The translations under genes and the position numbers were made by a program. From Sulfurospirillum deleyianum DSM 6946 (GTDB taxonomy: Bacteria > Campylobacterota > Campylobacteria > Campylobacterales > Sulfurospirillaceae), in contig NC_013512.1 in NCBI RefSeq assembly GCF_000024885.1, positions 1,984,001 to 2,048,000 on the forward strand: a DNA stretch of 64,000 nucleotides. The letters run 5' to 3'. Every line of letters begins with the position of its first letter. The stretch's first letter is position 1. Below the pieces are notes generated by a model, which worked only from the letters and a program-made list of their open reading frames with translations, searched no databases and had not been told where the DNA came from. Of the stretch, positions 17,671 to 26,928 are shown in pieces.

Positions 17671-18696
17671 TTACTCCTCATTTAAGTGTGTAATCACACT
17701 CTTAGCGATTGCTTCAAGGGGTTGAACTTCATCCACGCCCCCTAATTTAATCGCCTCTTTGGGCATTCCAAAGACGACACAACTCTCCTCAGATTGAGCG
17801 ATAGTTTTAGCCCCTGCTTGATGCATATTGTACAAACCCCTTGCCCCATCATTTCCCATACCCGTCAATATAACCCCAAAAGCATTTCTCCCAGCAACCT
17901 TAGAAACCGAATTAAATAACACATCAACACTAGGACAATGCCCATTAACGCGTTTTCCCATTCCAATTTCAATCAAATAACGCCCCCCTAATCGGCGAAG
18001 CACCATATGCTTGTCCCCTTGAGCGATGTATGCGACACCCCTTTGTAAAAACTCCCCATGCGTAGCTACTTTAACATCAATTTCACAAACCTCATTCAAG
18101 CGTTTCGCAAAAGGAGGTACAAACGCCTGAGGCATATGTTGCACAACCACCATCGCAGGTGCGGCTTTAGGCATTTGACTCAAAACAACCCGCAATGCCT
18201 CTGTTCCACCCGTACTTGAGCCAATCGCAATCACTTTTTGCGTAATCTCTTTAAGCGTAATGGCTGGATGCACCCCTTGAATAAACACTTTTTTTTGTAC
18301 CCGTGCCAAAGAGGCTTGTACCACTTTTTCAAGCAGTTCATCATGAATACTCTCTTTAGAATCAAACAAGTAGGCATGTGGTTTTTGAACAAAATCCACA
18401 GCCCCCGCTTCAAAAGCATCCAACGTCACCTGCGCACTTCTGCGTGTCAAAGAAGAGACAATCACCACAGGCGTGGGGTAATAATGCATCAATTTTTGTA
18501 AAAATGTCAATCCATCCATACGAGGCATCTCAATATCCAAACAAATCACATCAGGAGAGAGCGCTACGACCATATCTCGAGCGATATACGCATCCGCAGC
18601 AAGTCCGACCACTTCGATGCGCTTATCTGAACTTAAAATTTCATATAAAACATGCCGTGCTGTCGCACTATCATCCACGATTAACACTCTAATCAT
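17671..18696 (-). CDS. cheB: Chemotaxis protein-glutamate methylesterase
   Basis: A 341-residue CheB with an N-terminal receiver (IVDDSATARHVL, phospho-Asp in ICLDIEMPRMDG) and a C-terminal methylesterase. The catalytic triad is visible: Ser in AIGSSTGGTEAL, His in VVQHMPQAF, Asp in LTGMGNDGARG. It removes methyl groups from chemoreceptors for adaptation. It overlaps cheD by 8 bp upstream and abuts the PAS kinase gene downstream. Length and motif order are normal. Confidence 0.96.
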   Translation of the reverse strand: MIRVLIVDDSATARHVLYEILSSDKRIEVVGLAADAYIARDMVVALSPDVICLDIEMPRMDGLTFLQKLMHYYPTPVVIVSSLTRRSAQVTLDAFEAGAVDFVQKPHAYLFDSKESIHDELLEKVVQASLARVQKKVFIQGVHPAITLKEITQKVIAIGSSTGGTEALRVVLSQMPKAAPAMVVVQHMPQAFVPPFAKRLNEVCEIDVKVATHGEFLQRGVAYIAQGDKHMVLRRLGGRYLIEIGMGKRVNGHCPSVDVLFNSVSKVAGRNAFGVILTGMGNDGARGLYNMHQAGAKTIAQSEESCVVFGMPKEAIKLGGVDEVQPLEAIAKSVITHLNEE

Positions 18697-19162
18697 TCAT
18701 CATCTCATTTTGAACATATTTGAGCATGATACGATTAGCGTCACTAATCATCATAATGCGTCTGCCATTATTCCCGCCTGTATCTTCTGCTTTAATAGGA
18801 ATATGCCACGCCCTTAAAATCTCTTTTGCAATGAGAACATTTTTTTGACCTATCATTTGCCCTTCGCTGTTGGCACGATGAATATTAGCTCCACCAAAAA
18901 TTTTCGCTTCCATATTAGAGCGTAAACACCCTATATTTTCCATGTTTTCAATCAATTTTGGAATCGCAACATTGCCAAATTTTGGGCTTTCTAACCCATT
19001 ACCATTCCATAAGGGTAAGAGATAGTGGTTCATTCCTCCAATCATTTCCACCTTATCGTACAAACACACACTCACGCATGAACCCAAAACGGTGACAATT
19101 TCTGTGGGTTTAATCCCCACAAAAATCTCGCCAACATGGATAAATTTGCGCGCTAACATCAA
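18689..19162 (-). CDS. cheD: Chemoreceptor glutamine deamidase CheD
   Basis: A 157-residue CheD. The catalytic Cys is in LGSCVSVCLYD and the catalytic His in GGMNHYLLP; FGGANI is also conserved. CheD deamidates receptor glutamines and, in species with CheC, binds it to stimulate phosphatase activity. A CheC-like protein is encoded 5 kb away at 13228. cheD overlaps both neighbours by a few bases (cheB 8 bp, kinase-like gene 4 bp), showing tight coupling. Confidence 0.94.
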   Translation of the reverse strand: MMLARKFIHVGEIFVGIKPTEIVTVLGSCVSVCLYDKVEMIGGMNHYLLPLWNGNGLESPKFGNVAIPKLIENMENIGCLRSNMEAKIFGGANIHRANSEGQMIGQKNVLIAKEILRAWHIPIKAEDTGGNNGRRIMMISDANRIMLKYVQNEMMND

Positions 19163-20061
19163 AACTCTTTCATGGCTACATCATCAAACATAAACTCATT
19201 GGCGCTTTCACTCATCAGCGATTCTGCCATTGAGATATCCTGCAAAGGAATATGAAGTGTAAAAATGGTTGCTTTTGATGATGAAACATAATCAATATCA
19301 CCGTCCAATGATTCCACTAAAGCCTTCACCACACTCAGTCCCAACCCTAAACCATCTACGCCTTCACGGGCTTTAGAGCGTTTACTTATCTTTTTAAAAC
19401 GACTAAAAATTTCTTTCTTATGCGTTGCTTCGATAACATCACCGCAATTAACCACACGCACAAAGAGCATCGTCTCTTTGTTTTCAACCTCAATTTTAAT
19501 GCTATTGCCTCGAAAAGAGTATTCACACGCATTGGATAAAAGATTGGAAAGAATCGTATGCAACTTTTTAGCATCACTCACAATCCGTAACGATGGAGCA
19601 CATTCAATTTCCCATGAAAGATTTTTTTCTTCCACCACGTAAGAAAAACCTTCACACACCTCTTGAAGCAAGTCATACAACACAATCTCACTCCAATAAG
19701 GCGCTATCTCACCTGCTTCAATCTCCGCTGCCGTTAAAATATTGTTTAACTGAAAATCAAGTTTATGCAACTCTGCGTCCATCAGTCCTTTAAGGGTTTG
19801 TGTCTTAGGCGAATCATTATTTTTACGCATCATAGAGGAGAGATTGAGCAAGGAGCTTAGCGGATTGTTGAAGACATTTTTAATCAAAGAGAGAAACTCC
19901 CCTTTAATCGAATCATGCTCTTTGAGTTTTTCATTGAGGTCATAGAGCTTTTTGGTTAAAAATACCATCTCTTCTAAGGTCTGGTTTTTCTGCTCAAACC
20001 GCTTTTTGACCTCTTCAAGTAAATCTGCATCACTGAGTGTATCGAGCCTTGATTCTTTCAT
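19159..20061 (-). CDS. Histidine-kinase-like protein lacking the phospho-accepting His
   Basis: A 300-residue protein with the layout of a kinase core: coiled N-terminus, dimerisation region and HATPase domain. The ATPase motifs are intact (NLLSNACEYS, VDGLGLGLSVVKALVESLDG). In the dimerisation helix, where kinases have H-E-x-x-x-P, this protein reads KNVFNNPLSS, so Asn stands in place of His. It may therefore bind ATP without autophosphorylating, or phosphorylate another site. It lies between cheR and cheD with 3-bp spacing and a 4-bp overlap. The role is unknown; a regulatory pseudokinase is my inference. Confidence 0.8.
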   Translation of the reverse strand: MKESRLDTLSDADLLEEVKKRFEQKNQTLEEMVFLTKKLYDLNEKLKEHDSIKGEFLSLIKNVFNNPLSSLLNLSSMMRKNNDSPKTQTLKGLMDAELHKLDFQLNNILTAAEIEAGEIAPYWSEIVLYDLLQEVCEGFSYVVEEKNLSWEIECAPSLRIVSDAKKLHTILSNLLSNACEYSFRGNSIKIEVENKETMLFVRVVNCGDVIEATHKKEIFSRFKKISKRSKAREGVDGLGLGLSVVKALVESLDGDIDYVSSSKATIFTLHIPLQDISMAESLMSESANEFMFDDVAMKEF

Positions 20062-20064
20062 CTT

Positions 20065-20892
20065 TTACACCTTTTGATAAATTGAAGCACTTTTCGAATA
20101 AAAACCCTTTTTCATATCTGTCAATGCCTCCGAACTGCCTATAAACAGATACCCTTCTTTCCCAAGTAGGGTATAAAATCTCTCAACCAATCTATTTTGA
20201 GTTGGTTTATCAAAGTAAATCATGACATTACGACAAAAAATAATATCAAATCTAACAGACTCCAATAAGCGATAATCCCCCGTGACTAAATTAAATTCTC
20301 GAAATACAATCATCTGCTTAAGTGAAGGAGAGACATGATAGAGTCGTTGGGATTCGTGTGGATGTTCTGAAAAATAACTCTTTAAGTAGTGTGTATCCAA
20401 ATTTGCACACGCTTTAGAGGTATAAACTCCTCGCATGGCCATTTTGAGAACTTTAGAAGAGACATCTGTGGCTAAAATTTTAATATCATATGTTTTATCA
20501 CGGGGTAGATACTCTTTTAAAAACATAGCAATGCTATAAGGTTCTTCCCCTGAGGAACATGCCGCCGACCAAATACGTAGTTTTCCCTCTTTTTTTTCCA
20601 ACAGTGTGGGCAAATACGATTTTAAATACTCCCACTGCTTTGCTTCACGAAAGAAAGAGGTAACATTGGTCGAAATCAGTGAAGAGAGGTACTCAAACTC
20701 GACCCCGCTTTGATCCGCAACCAAGAAATCATAATACGCTCCAAAACTCTCTAGCCCTAAAGCTTTAACCCGTTTTGCAAGCCTTGCTTGTACCAAATAA
20801 ATTTTATGATCACCCAGCGAAATACCGATATGCTCATAAATAAAGGCCTGCAAAAGCATAAACTCCTTACGCTTTAGAACAAGCCTTTGCAT
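20065..20892 (-). CDS. cheR: Chemotaxis protein methyltransferase
   Basis: A 275-residue CheR that methylates receptor glutamates using S-adenosylmethionine. The SAM-binding motif IWSAACSSGEEPYSIAM and the later FDIIFCRNVMIYFD are characteristic. An N-terminal helical domain precedes them. Its ATG overlaps the cheA stop by one base. The neighbouring MCP ends in EDDLKEF without an obvious NWETF-type pentapeptide, so tethering of CheR to that receptor is not supported. Confidence 0.95.
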   Translation of the reverse strand: MQRLVLKRKEFMLLQAFIYEHIGISLGDHKIYLVQARLAKRVKALGLESFGAYYDFLVADQSGVEFEYLSSLISTNVTSFFREAKQWEYLKSYLPTLLEKKEGKLRIWSAACSSGEEPYSIAMFLKEYLPRDKTYDIKILATDVSSKVLKMAMRGVYTSKACANLDTHYLKSYFSEHPHESQRLYHVSPSLKQMIVFREFNLVTGDYRLLESVRFDIIFCRNVMIYFDKPTQNRLVERFYTLLGKEGYLFIGSSEALTDMKKGFYSKSASIYQKV

Positions 20893-22928
20893 TAGTACAA
20901 CTCTTCAACATTTAAAATCAGCGCAATTTCGCCATTACCCATGACTGCACCGCCACTAATGCCCTCTGTTTTGACCAAAAATGCCCCAAGCGTTTTAATC
21001 ACAACTTGCTGTCTACCAACCAACTCATCCACCAAAAGCGCAAATTTTCCTCGACTATTTTCCACGCACACCAGTGTGCATTCCCAAGGAGGCGGAGCAT
21101 TTTCATCTATATCTAAAACATGATTTAACCGTACAATCGGTAAAAGCTCTGAGCGCAACTGAACAAACTCCTCTTTGCCTCGTGCACTATGTACATTCTG
21201 CTCTAAAGGGCGAAACGACTCCGTAATCGAAAGCGTTGGAATAATAAAAATTTTCTCATTTGAGCGAACCAACATCCCATCAATAATCGCCAAGGTTAAA
21301 GGAAGAACAATGCTAAACGTGGTTCCCACACCCTCTTGTGAGCTAATATCCACTTTCCCACGTACCGCCTCAATCGCCGTTCTCACAACATCAAGCCCCA
21401 CGCCTCGTCCCGAAATATCGCTAATCGTATCGGCAGTTGAGAACCCAGGCTGCATAATCAACCCATAAATTTGATTTTCACTTAAAACCTCATCTTGCTC
21501 GATAAGACCTCTCTCTAAAGCTTTTTGGTACACTTTACTTTTGTTAATACCCCTACCATCATCACGTACCTCAATGATGATATTTCCTCCTCGATGATAC
21601 GCACGCAACCTGACATTGCCCTCTTCACTTTTACCCGCTTGCAAACGCTCTTCTTGAGTACCTTCAATCCCATGATCAATCGCATTACGAATAATATGCA
21701 CCAAAGGATCAGAAAGCGCTTCCACCATTGTTTTATCGATTTCTGTCTCTTCACCTTCTAAAGTGAGGTGAATCGGTTTATTGACCTTTTTGGACGAATC
21801 TCGAACAACCCGCTTCATCTTCTCAAATGTATCACGAATGGGTATCATACGCAAACCCATCACACGGTTTTGAATCAAACGGGTGATTTTAGAGAGATTT
21901 TCAATGGTTTTTGTCACTTCCGTATCTTGAATCGCCTTGATTTTACTGTTTTCTCCCAAACAATTTTGAGCGATAACAAGCTCACCAATCGAATCAAACA
22001 GCTCATCAAGTTTTTGCGCATCAATCTTCAGAAAATTTTTCGTTACCAACGCACTTTTTAGAGGCTTTGCTTCCTCTTTATCCACCACAACGGCTTCTTC
22101 ACGGACTTGAGAGGCAAGAGGGGTAGAAGGTTCATTTAAAGAAGGTACAACCTCCTCAATATGAAACTCTTCAGGCTCTAAAAAGGCAAAAACATCTTCT
22201 ATCGCTTCACGGCTCTCTTGCGTGATGAGACAAAGAGTAACTTTGGATAAAATATTGCGTTCGACATCAAAGGCTTCATCCTCAAGCCCTTTGGGAATAC
22301 TCCAAAAAGATGCAACAATTTTTCCTACATGTAAAAGGTTTTTGAAAAAGAGAAAATGGTCAAACCCTCGAAGATAAATATCACTCTCTAACGTCAATGT
22401 AATCCGATAAAGCTTTTCGTTGCTTTGACATTGGGCTAAAAAAGTTTTGACATCAGGCAAGGCACTAGAAGGAAAGAAATGCTCATTGTCAAACTCCAAC
22501 GTCAAATCTGTGCTACTTGAAGAAGAAGGCATTTCAGGTTCACGAAGCGTTAAAAGGAGCATTTGGATTTTTTCTAAACACAAACCATACGCTTCTGGTA
22601 ACTGAGCACTCCCCTCCACATCGCACACAAGTGTCTCTTTGATGACACTCACACTCTCTAAAAAAAGGTCCACATGCGAACTGTTTGGAATATCCTCTGA
22701 GTTTCTAAAAAAATCCAAGATATCTTCAAAATGGTGAACAAACTCACCTAACCTAGAAAAGTTAAACGCATTGGCACTCCCCTTTAGGGTATGAACGCCA
22801 CGAAAAATTTCATTGAGAAGTGCTTTGTCACTAGCCGCTGATTCATAATTAACAATGTCAATATCCATTTTTTCGATAATTTCATTGGCTTCTTCAATGA
22901 AAATCTGACGTAATTTCTCTTTACTCAT
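20892..22928 (-). CDS. cheA: Chemotaxis histidine kinase CheA
   Basis: A 678-residue CheA. Domains in order: Hpt (IFRGVHTLKGSANAF, phospho-His), a linker and CheY-binding-like region (about 170-270), dimerisation (from KLDELFDSIGELVIAQN), HATPase (DPLVHIIRNAIDHGIE, VRDDGRGI, SGRGVGLDVV) and a CheW-like regulatory domain at the C-terminus. No receiver is fused, unlike the CheAY of some Campylobacterota, so this is a separate pathway type. Separate cheY and cheW genes lie upstream. It overlaps the small STAS-like gene by 8 bp. Confidence 0.96.
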   Translation of the reverse strand: MSKEKLRQIFIEEANEIIEKMDIDIVNYESAASDKALLNEIFRGVHTLKGSANAFNFSRLGEFVHHFEDILDFFRNSEDIPNSSHVDLFLESVSVIKETLVCDVEGSAQLPEAYGLCLEKIQMLLLTLREPEMPSSSSSTDLTLEFDNEHFFPSSALPDVKTFLAQCQSNEKLYRITLTLESDIYLRGFDHFLFFKNLLHVGKIVASFWSIPKGLEDEAFDVERNILSKVTLCLITQESREAIEDVFAFLEPEEFHIEEVVPSLNEPSTPLASQVREEAVVVDKEEAKPLKSALVTKNFLKIDAQKLDELFDSIGELVIAQNCLGENSKIKAIQDTEVTKTIENLSKITRLIQNRVMGLRMIPIRDTFEKMKRVVRDSSKKVNKPIHLTLEGEETEIDKTMVEALSDPLVHIIRNAIDHGIEGTQEERLQAGKSEEGNVRLRAYHRGGNIIIEVRDDGRGINKSKVYQKALERGLIEQDEVLSENQIYGLIMQPGFSTADTISDISGRGVGLDVVRTAIEAVRGKVDISSQEGVGTTFSIVLPLTLAIIDGMLVRSNEKIFIIPTLSITESFRPLEQNVHSARGKEEFVQLRSELLPIVRLNHVLDIDENAPPPWECTLVCVENSRGKFALLVDELVGRQQVVIKTLGAFLVKTEGISGGAVMGNGEIALILNVEELY

Positions 22929-23190
22929 CGGCTATCCAATACATCATCCCAAAGACTTCAAGATCAAGCATCATCGCATCTAGCACATCAATCTTCAAAG
23001 AGGGTTTTTGATGCTTCACCCACAATAAAAATGCAAAAAGCGCAGAAGTTGTTGGCACACCATTTTTAGAACGCAACACAACAATCTCTTCGATATAATT
23101 TAAACGCTCTTGAACAAAATTTTTCAGGCTTTTCACCTCTTCAAGATCCATCTCAATATCCAGTTCTAATACGTCTCCATCTATATACAT
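22921..23190 (-). CDS. Small STAS-like protein of the che operon
   Basis: An 89-residue acidic protein overlapping the cheA start by 8 bp. The pattern (beta strand LELDIEMDLEEV, then helices and PSLKIDVLDAMMLD) resembles a short STAS or anti-sigma antagonist fold, which is found beside cheA in several alternative chemotaxis clusters. The usual Ser/Thr phosphorylation site is not clear. Family assignment is tentative; that it is a real gene is well supported by overlap and conserved reading frame. Confidence 0.6.
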   Translation of the reverse strand: MYIDGDVLELDIEMDLEEVKSLKNFVQERLNYIEEIVVLRSKNGVPTTSALFAFLLWVKHQKPSLKIDVLDAMMLDLEVFGMMYWIADE

Positions 23191-23229
23191 ACGTACCCTT
23201 TTCGCACACCAATCACGCTCTTACTATTT

Positions 23230-23256
23230 TTACATGTAAAGAAGTTTTACATGTAA
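23230..23256. repeat. Tandem pair of TTACATGTAA palindromes between mcp and the STAS-like gene
   Basis: Two perfect TTACATGTAA cores lie at 23230-23239 and 23247-23256, separated by 7 bp and together forming a larger inverted arrangement. They fall between the stop of the MCP gene (23263) and the ATG of the STAS-like gene (23190). This is the only tandem pair seen in the window. A hairpin joining the two copies is possible. Confidence 0.85.
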
Positions 23257-23262
23257 AAAAGA

Positions 23263-25248
23263 CTAAAACTCTTTTAAATCATCCTCATTCAAGGGAAAAA
23301 CTTCTTCGTTACTCTGTTTCAAAGAAGACGTTGGCGCCTTTGTCTTTTTACTCGCACTCATGCCCAAACGCTTAGGTGGCATGCTCAAACTAGCAACCTG
23401 CTTAGAAGCCTTACTTGCTTTTACCACAGGACGTTCTTTTCCTATATCGTATCCAGCCAGTGCGGCGATTTCAGCGACACTCTCCAACATAGAAATCGCT
23501 TGTGCATTAAGCTCCTCAGCCGCTGCTGCCGTCTCTTCAGAAGCAGAAGCATTTTGTTGGGTAATCTGATCCACAGAACCCATCGCTGTGGCGATTTGAT
23601 TCATACCTTCTGCTTGTTCCTTCGCAGAAATAGCAATCTCCCCAATCAAATCAGAGGTTTTTTTAATGCTCGCTAAAATCTCACCAAAAGAGTCTTTGGT
23701 ACGATTGGCAACTTCAGTACCCACTTTGACTTGATCAATACTCGCTTCAATAATCCCTGTAATCTCTTTAGCGGCATTCGCACTACGCTCTGCTAGATTT
23801 TTTACCTCTTCAGCCACCACGGCAAACCCTAATCCATGCTCACCAGCTCTTGCAGCTTCCACAGCAGCATTGAGGGCTAAAAGGTTCGTTTGGAAAGCGA
23901 TTTCATCAATCGTTTTAATAATTTTCGCAATTTTTTGAGACGAATCGGTAATTTTTTCCATCGCTACCATCAAATCAGCCATCTGCTGATTACCCTGTCG
24001 AGCAGCATCGTTGGAGTGTTGCGCTAATAGATTTGCTTCTCGGCTGTTATCGGCATTTTGGTTATTGCTCGCCGTTGCTTCCTCTATGGTCGCACTCACC
24101 TCTTCCACACTACTGGCTTGTGAACTAGCCCCTTCTGCCAAAGAGACAGACGCTGAGCTTATCTGCTCACTCGCACTGACCACCTGTGTCGTTCCCTCGG
24201 AGAGAGACCTGACTGAATTGGTCACAATGTTAACAATGCTTCGAATAATATAAATTGCTATCAAAATACTAAGCACAAGCGCAATCATCAAACCTATAAT
24301 CATTGTATTGGAGGCTATGCTCAATGTCTCAGTCGATTCTTTCGATATCTCATCCACATCACGTAACCCAAGCTCTGCAACCGCTTCTGCTGTTGCTAAA
24401 ACATCCACCGCCACCTTAACGAGCACGACTGATTCTTTCGCAACCTCTTGCATAATCACCTCAAATCCTTTTAACGAATCTTCATAGCTTTTAGCTGCCA
24501 TTTCAATCGTTTTAAGATCTGCTAACTCTTCTTTCTCGGTTGCTACTGTTTTCATCTGTTCTAAAATTTTATAGAGCATATCAAACTTTTGAATTGCCCC
24601 TTCAAGCATTAGAACATCACTCTTTACTTGCGCACGCTGTCCATATACTCGTGAATAGGTAATCACCTCAATCACATCATGCATACGATTAATTTTTTCA
24701 TTGCGTTCAAGAAGTTTTCCAGCAGGAGCTTTCTCTTCTATCTCTTGTTTTAATTTTTTCTCATGCGCACTTAGATAAGCCTCTGCACTTTTTAAAAAAG
24801 TTACGGAACTCTCTCCCATTTTATCATCAAGTGATTTTCGCTTCAAAAAGGCTTTTTCAAGACGCTCAGACGAACGCATATACTCCGCCAAACCTTTCAC
24901 TGCTATTTTTTGATTTTCAAGTAATGCGTTTAGCTGATACTTTTTACCTAAAGCTTCCGCTTGTGCTAAAGCATTTTGAAGTTCAACAAAATTTTTCTTA
25001 ACACTGACCAAAGAGGCTTCATCTTCACGGTAAACATACCCTCGCATGTCGTAGCGTATTTGGTTGGCGAGTTTAAAAATATGACTTGCAAGTGAAACCT
25101 CTGGGGCATACACATCTGAAAGTTTTGTCGCATTCGTGGAGGCACTACGCATATTCACAACACCAATACCACCCAAAACCACCATAATAAAAACCAAAAT
25201 ACCAAATCCGATAGAAATTCTTTTACCTAACGTCATTGAACTGCCCAT
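23263..25248 (-). CDS. Methyl-accepting chemotaxis protein, transmembrane
   Basis: A 661-residue chemoreceptor. It has one membrane helix near residues 11-33 and a second near 318-336 ([16 protein letters not shown]), with a long helical periplasmic sensor of about 280 residues between them. The cytoplasmic signalling tip reads [24 protein letters not shown] in pieces and is well conserved. The large all-helical sensor suggests a helical-bimodular (HBM) or four-helix ligand domain. The gene lies 3 bp downstream of cheW in the che operon. The ligand is unknown. Confidence 0.94.
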   Translation of the reverse strand: MGSSMTLGKRISIGFGILVFIMVVLGGIGVVNMRSASTNATKLSDVYAPEVSLASHIFKLANQIRYDMRGYVYREDEASLVSVKKNFVELQNALAQAEALGKKYQLNALLENQKIAVKGLAEYMRSSERLEKAFLKRKSLDDKMGESSVTFLKSAEAYLSAHEKKLKQEIEEKAPAGKLLERNEKINRMHDVIEVITYSRVYGQRAQVKSDVLMLEGAIQKFDMLYKILEQMKTVATEKEELADLKTIEMAAKSYEDSLKGFEVIMQEVAKESVVLVKVAVDVLATAEAVAELGLRDVDEISKESTETLSIASNTMIIGLMIALVLSILIAIYIIRSIVNIVTNSVRSLSEGTTQVVSASEQISSASVSLAEGASSQASSVEEVSATIEEATASNNQNADNSREANLLAQHSNDAARQGNQQMADLMVAMEKITDSSQKIAKIIKTIDEIAFQTNLLALNAAVEAARAGEHGLGFAVVAEEVKNLAERSANAAKEITGIIEASIDQVKVGTEVANRTKDSFGEILASIKKTSDLIGEIAISAKEQAEGMNQIATAMGSVDQITQQNASASEETAAAAEELNAQAISMLESVAEIAALAGYDIGKERPVVKASKASKQVASLSMPPKRLGMSASKKTKAPTSSLKQSNEEVFPLNEDDLKEF

Positions 25249-25251
25249 CTT

Positions 25252-25761
25252 CTATCCTTTATCACTTGCTGTTTTGCTAAGATTCTCCACCATACTCAAC
25301 TCTTCATCACCAAAAAGGGCTAAAAGGTCGAGTATCATGACTACTTTTTGTTTATATTGCGCCATACTTTTAATAAAACGTGTATCGATATGTTCACCAA
25401 ATTCAGGAGGTGGTGTTAAATGCTCATCATCCACATTAATCACCTCTTCCACCTTATCGACAATAAAACCTATCTGTTTTTCGCCCAATCGAATAATCAC
25501 TATGGCAGTGTAGGCTTGAGGAGGAATAGAAGGCATGTCAAATTTAAGACGCATATCCACAACGGGAATAATGTTGCCTCGAAGATTCATCACCCCTTGA
25601 ATAAATTTTGGGGTTTTAGGAACAGGCGTTGTTTTCATCATGGCAATAATCTCTTTGACATCAAAGATATGAACACCATAGATTTCGTTTTCTAGGTAAA
25701 ACGTTAAAAAGCGGTTACTAACACTCTTGCCTTGTTTGCTTCGTTGTACTTCTGTTTCCAT
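25252..25761 (-). CDS. cheW: Chemotaxis coupling protein CheW
   Basis: A 169-residue CheW, the adaptor between receptors and CheA. It contains the two SH3-like halves with FYLENEIYGVHIFDVKEI, RGNIIPVVDMRLKF and VDKVEEVINVDD. The open frame extends 16 codons upstream into cheY, but the ATG at 25761 is chosen because it lies 4 bp after the cheY stop and the CheW domain starts soon after. It is followed by the MCP gene with a 3-bp gap. Confidence 0.94.
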   Translation of the reverse strand: METEVQRSKQGKSVSNRFLTFYLENEIYGVHIFDVKEIIAMMKTTPVPKTPKFIQGVMNLRGNIIPVVDMRLKFDMPSIPPQAYTAIVIIRLGEKQIGFIVDKVEEVINVDDEHLTPPPEFGEHIDTRFIKSMAQYKQKVVMILDLLALFGDEELSMVENLSKTASDKG

Positions 25762-25765
25762 CGCT

Positions 25766-26152
25766 TTATAACCCCAATACCATGTTGATTGCTTTAACCA
25801 GTTTCTCATCGCTAAAGGGTTTAACCATCCAGCCTGTCACACCAATGGCTTTACCACGCGCTTTCATCTCAGGAGAGCTCTCTGTTGTTAAAATCAAAAT
25901 GGGGCGGTTTTTAAATTTTTCGTGAGATTTAAGGCGTTCTGACAAATCCAGACCGCTCATCTGAGCCATATTAATATCGCTGATCAGCAAATCGTACTCT
26001 TCAGAGCCCTCTAAAAGTGCGCCCAAAAGCTCCTCAGGATTTAAATACGTCGCAAACTCAATCACACCTTTGCCAATCATCTCTTCAAGAGCCATCTGCG
26101 CTGTTGCGAGAATTGTTTTGGAATCATCCACCAAAATAACTCGTTTACTCAC
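25766..26152 (-). CDS. cheY: Chemotaxis response regulator CheY
   Basis: A 128-residue single receiver domain and first gene of the minus-strand che operon. Key residues are VDDSKTIL (acidic pair), LLISDINM (phospho-Asp), ILTTESS (Thr) and MVKPFS (Lys). The typical role is to carry phosphate from CheA to the flagellar switch, though in alternative clusters it may have another target. The gap upstream (26153-26281) should hold the operon promoter; no clear box was assigned. Confidence 0.9.
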   Translation of the reverse strand: MSKRVILVDDSKTILATAQMALEEMIGKGVIEFATYLNPEELLGALLEGSEEYDLLISDINMAQMSGLDLSERLKSHEKFKNRPILILTTESSPEMKARGKAIGVTGWMVKPFSDEKLVKAINMVLGL

Positions 26153-26281
26153 GGCAACTCCTCTTTAGCTTAAGGCTATTTTATTTTTCACAATTATAGG
26201 AAATATAACCCAAAAAATATTAAAAACAGTTAACAAGGAATTACTTTTGCTTTATAAGCTTTATCAGGAAAGGAGAAAACG

Positions 26282-26803
26282 ATGAAATTACACCTTACAT
26301 CTAATTGTATTGTCATTAAAATAGCCGAAAACTCTCCCTTTTTTTTACATGTAAAAACATTTTTGATGCAAAAACTAAGCCGTTCTTTTTGCATTAATCA
26401 AACACTTATTAACCTCTATAACCCTTTAGAATCTGAAAAAAGAAAAGCTTTCTTGACCAGAGTCTATACCATTTGCGCCCATATCTCCCAAACGCAAAAT
26501 CCCTCATTTTTAGAAAAATTACTTCTCTCATATGATAAACCTATCAAAATCGTACACCAAACATCAAAACCTATTAAACATGTTCATACCCTGCGTCATT
26601 TTTACACTCTTTTAAATGCCCATCACGAAGAGACCCTACACGTTATTCGCAAAAAATACCTTCATCTAATCAAACAATACCATCCTGACCACCTTCAAAA
26701 TGAAAACGAAACAATGCGAAAACGCCATTTGGAAAGGTTTTATCAAATTCAAGAAGCTTACACGACAATACGAGCAGAAAAAACGAAACCACTGGTTGCA
26801 TAA
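26282..26803 (+). CDS. J-domain (DnaJ-like) protein
   Basis: A 173-residue protein whose C-terminal half (residues 105-170) is a J-domain with the invariant HPD in IKQYHPDHLQ, flanked by helices II and III ending FYQIQEAYTTIRAE. J-domains stimulate DnaK ATPase. There is no Gly/Phe linker or zinc domain, so it is a specialised co-chaperone with an N-terminal domain of unknown function. TTACATGTAA at 26345 encodes FLHVKTF near its start. It stands alone, immediately upstream of the tRNA-Ala gene. Confidence 0.85.
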   Translation: MKLHLTSNCIVIKIAENSPFFLHVKTFLMQKLSRSFCINQTLINLYNPLESEKRKAFLTRVYTICAHISQTQNPSFLEKLLLSYDKPIKIVHQTSKPIKHVHTLRHFYTLLNAHHEETLHVIRKKYLHLIKQYHPDHLQNENETMRKRHLERFYQIQEAYTTIRAEKTKPLVA

Positions 26804-26848
26804 AAACCATTTTTTAAGGTTTGATTGGTAAAATACTTTTCTTCAAAT

Positions 26849-26924
26849 GGGGTGTTAGCTCAGCTGGGAGAGCGCAACGCTGGCAGCGTTGAGGTCAGGG
26901 GTTCGATCCCCCTACACTCCACCA
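26849..26924 (+). tRNA. tRNA-Ala (anticodon GGC)
   Basis: A 76-nt cloverleaf with encoded CCA. Acceptor GGGGTGT pairs with ACACTCC and includes the G3-T70 wobble that identifies alanine tRNAs. The anticodon stem CAACG/CGTTG closes the loop CTGGCAG, giving GGC. The T arm is CAGGG-GTTCGATC-CCCTA-like with the usual TTCGA. The 3' half is the integration site of the element to the right, and its 47-bp end is duplicated at 32399. Confidence 0.97.
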
Positions 26925-26926
26925 TT
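26880..26926 (+). repeat. attL: 47-bp direct repeat, 3' half of tRNA-Ala
   Basis: These 47 bases, from the anticodon loop (CTGGCAGCG) through the CCA and two more bases (ATT), recur exactly at 32399-32445. This is the classic attachment-site duplication left by a tyrosine integrase that enters a tRNA gene and rebuilds it. The integrase gene begins to be read from the other side only 5 bp past the tRNA end. Confidence 0.93.
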
Positions 26927-26928
26927 CC

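Noticed and set aside
18378-18692. Plus-strand open frame over cheB
   Set aside because: It is opposite a fully conserved CheB receiver domain with no ribosome-binding site and low-complexity composition.
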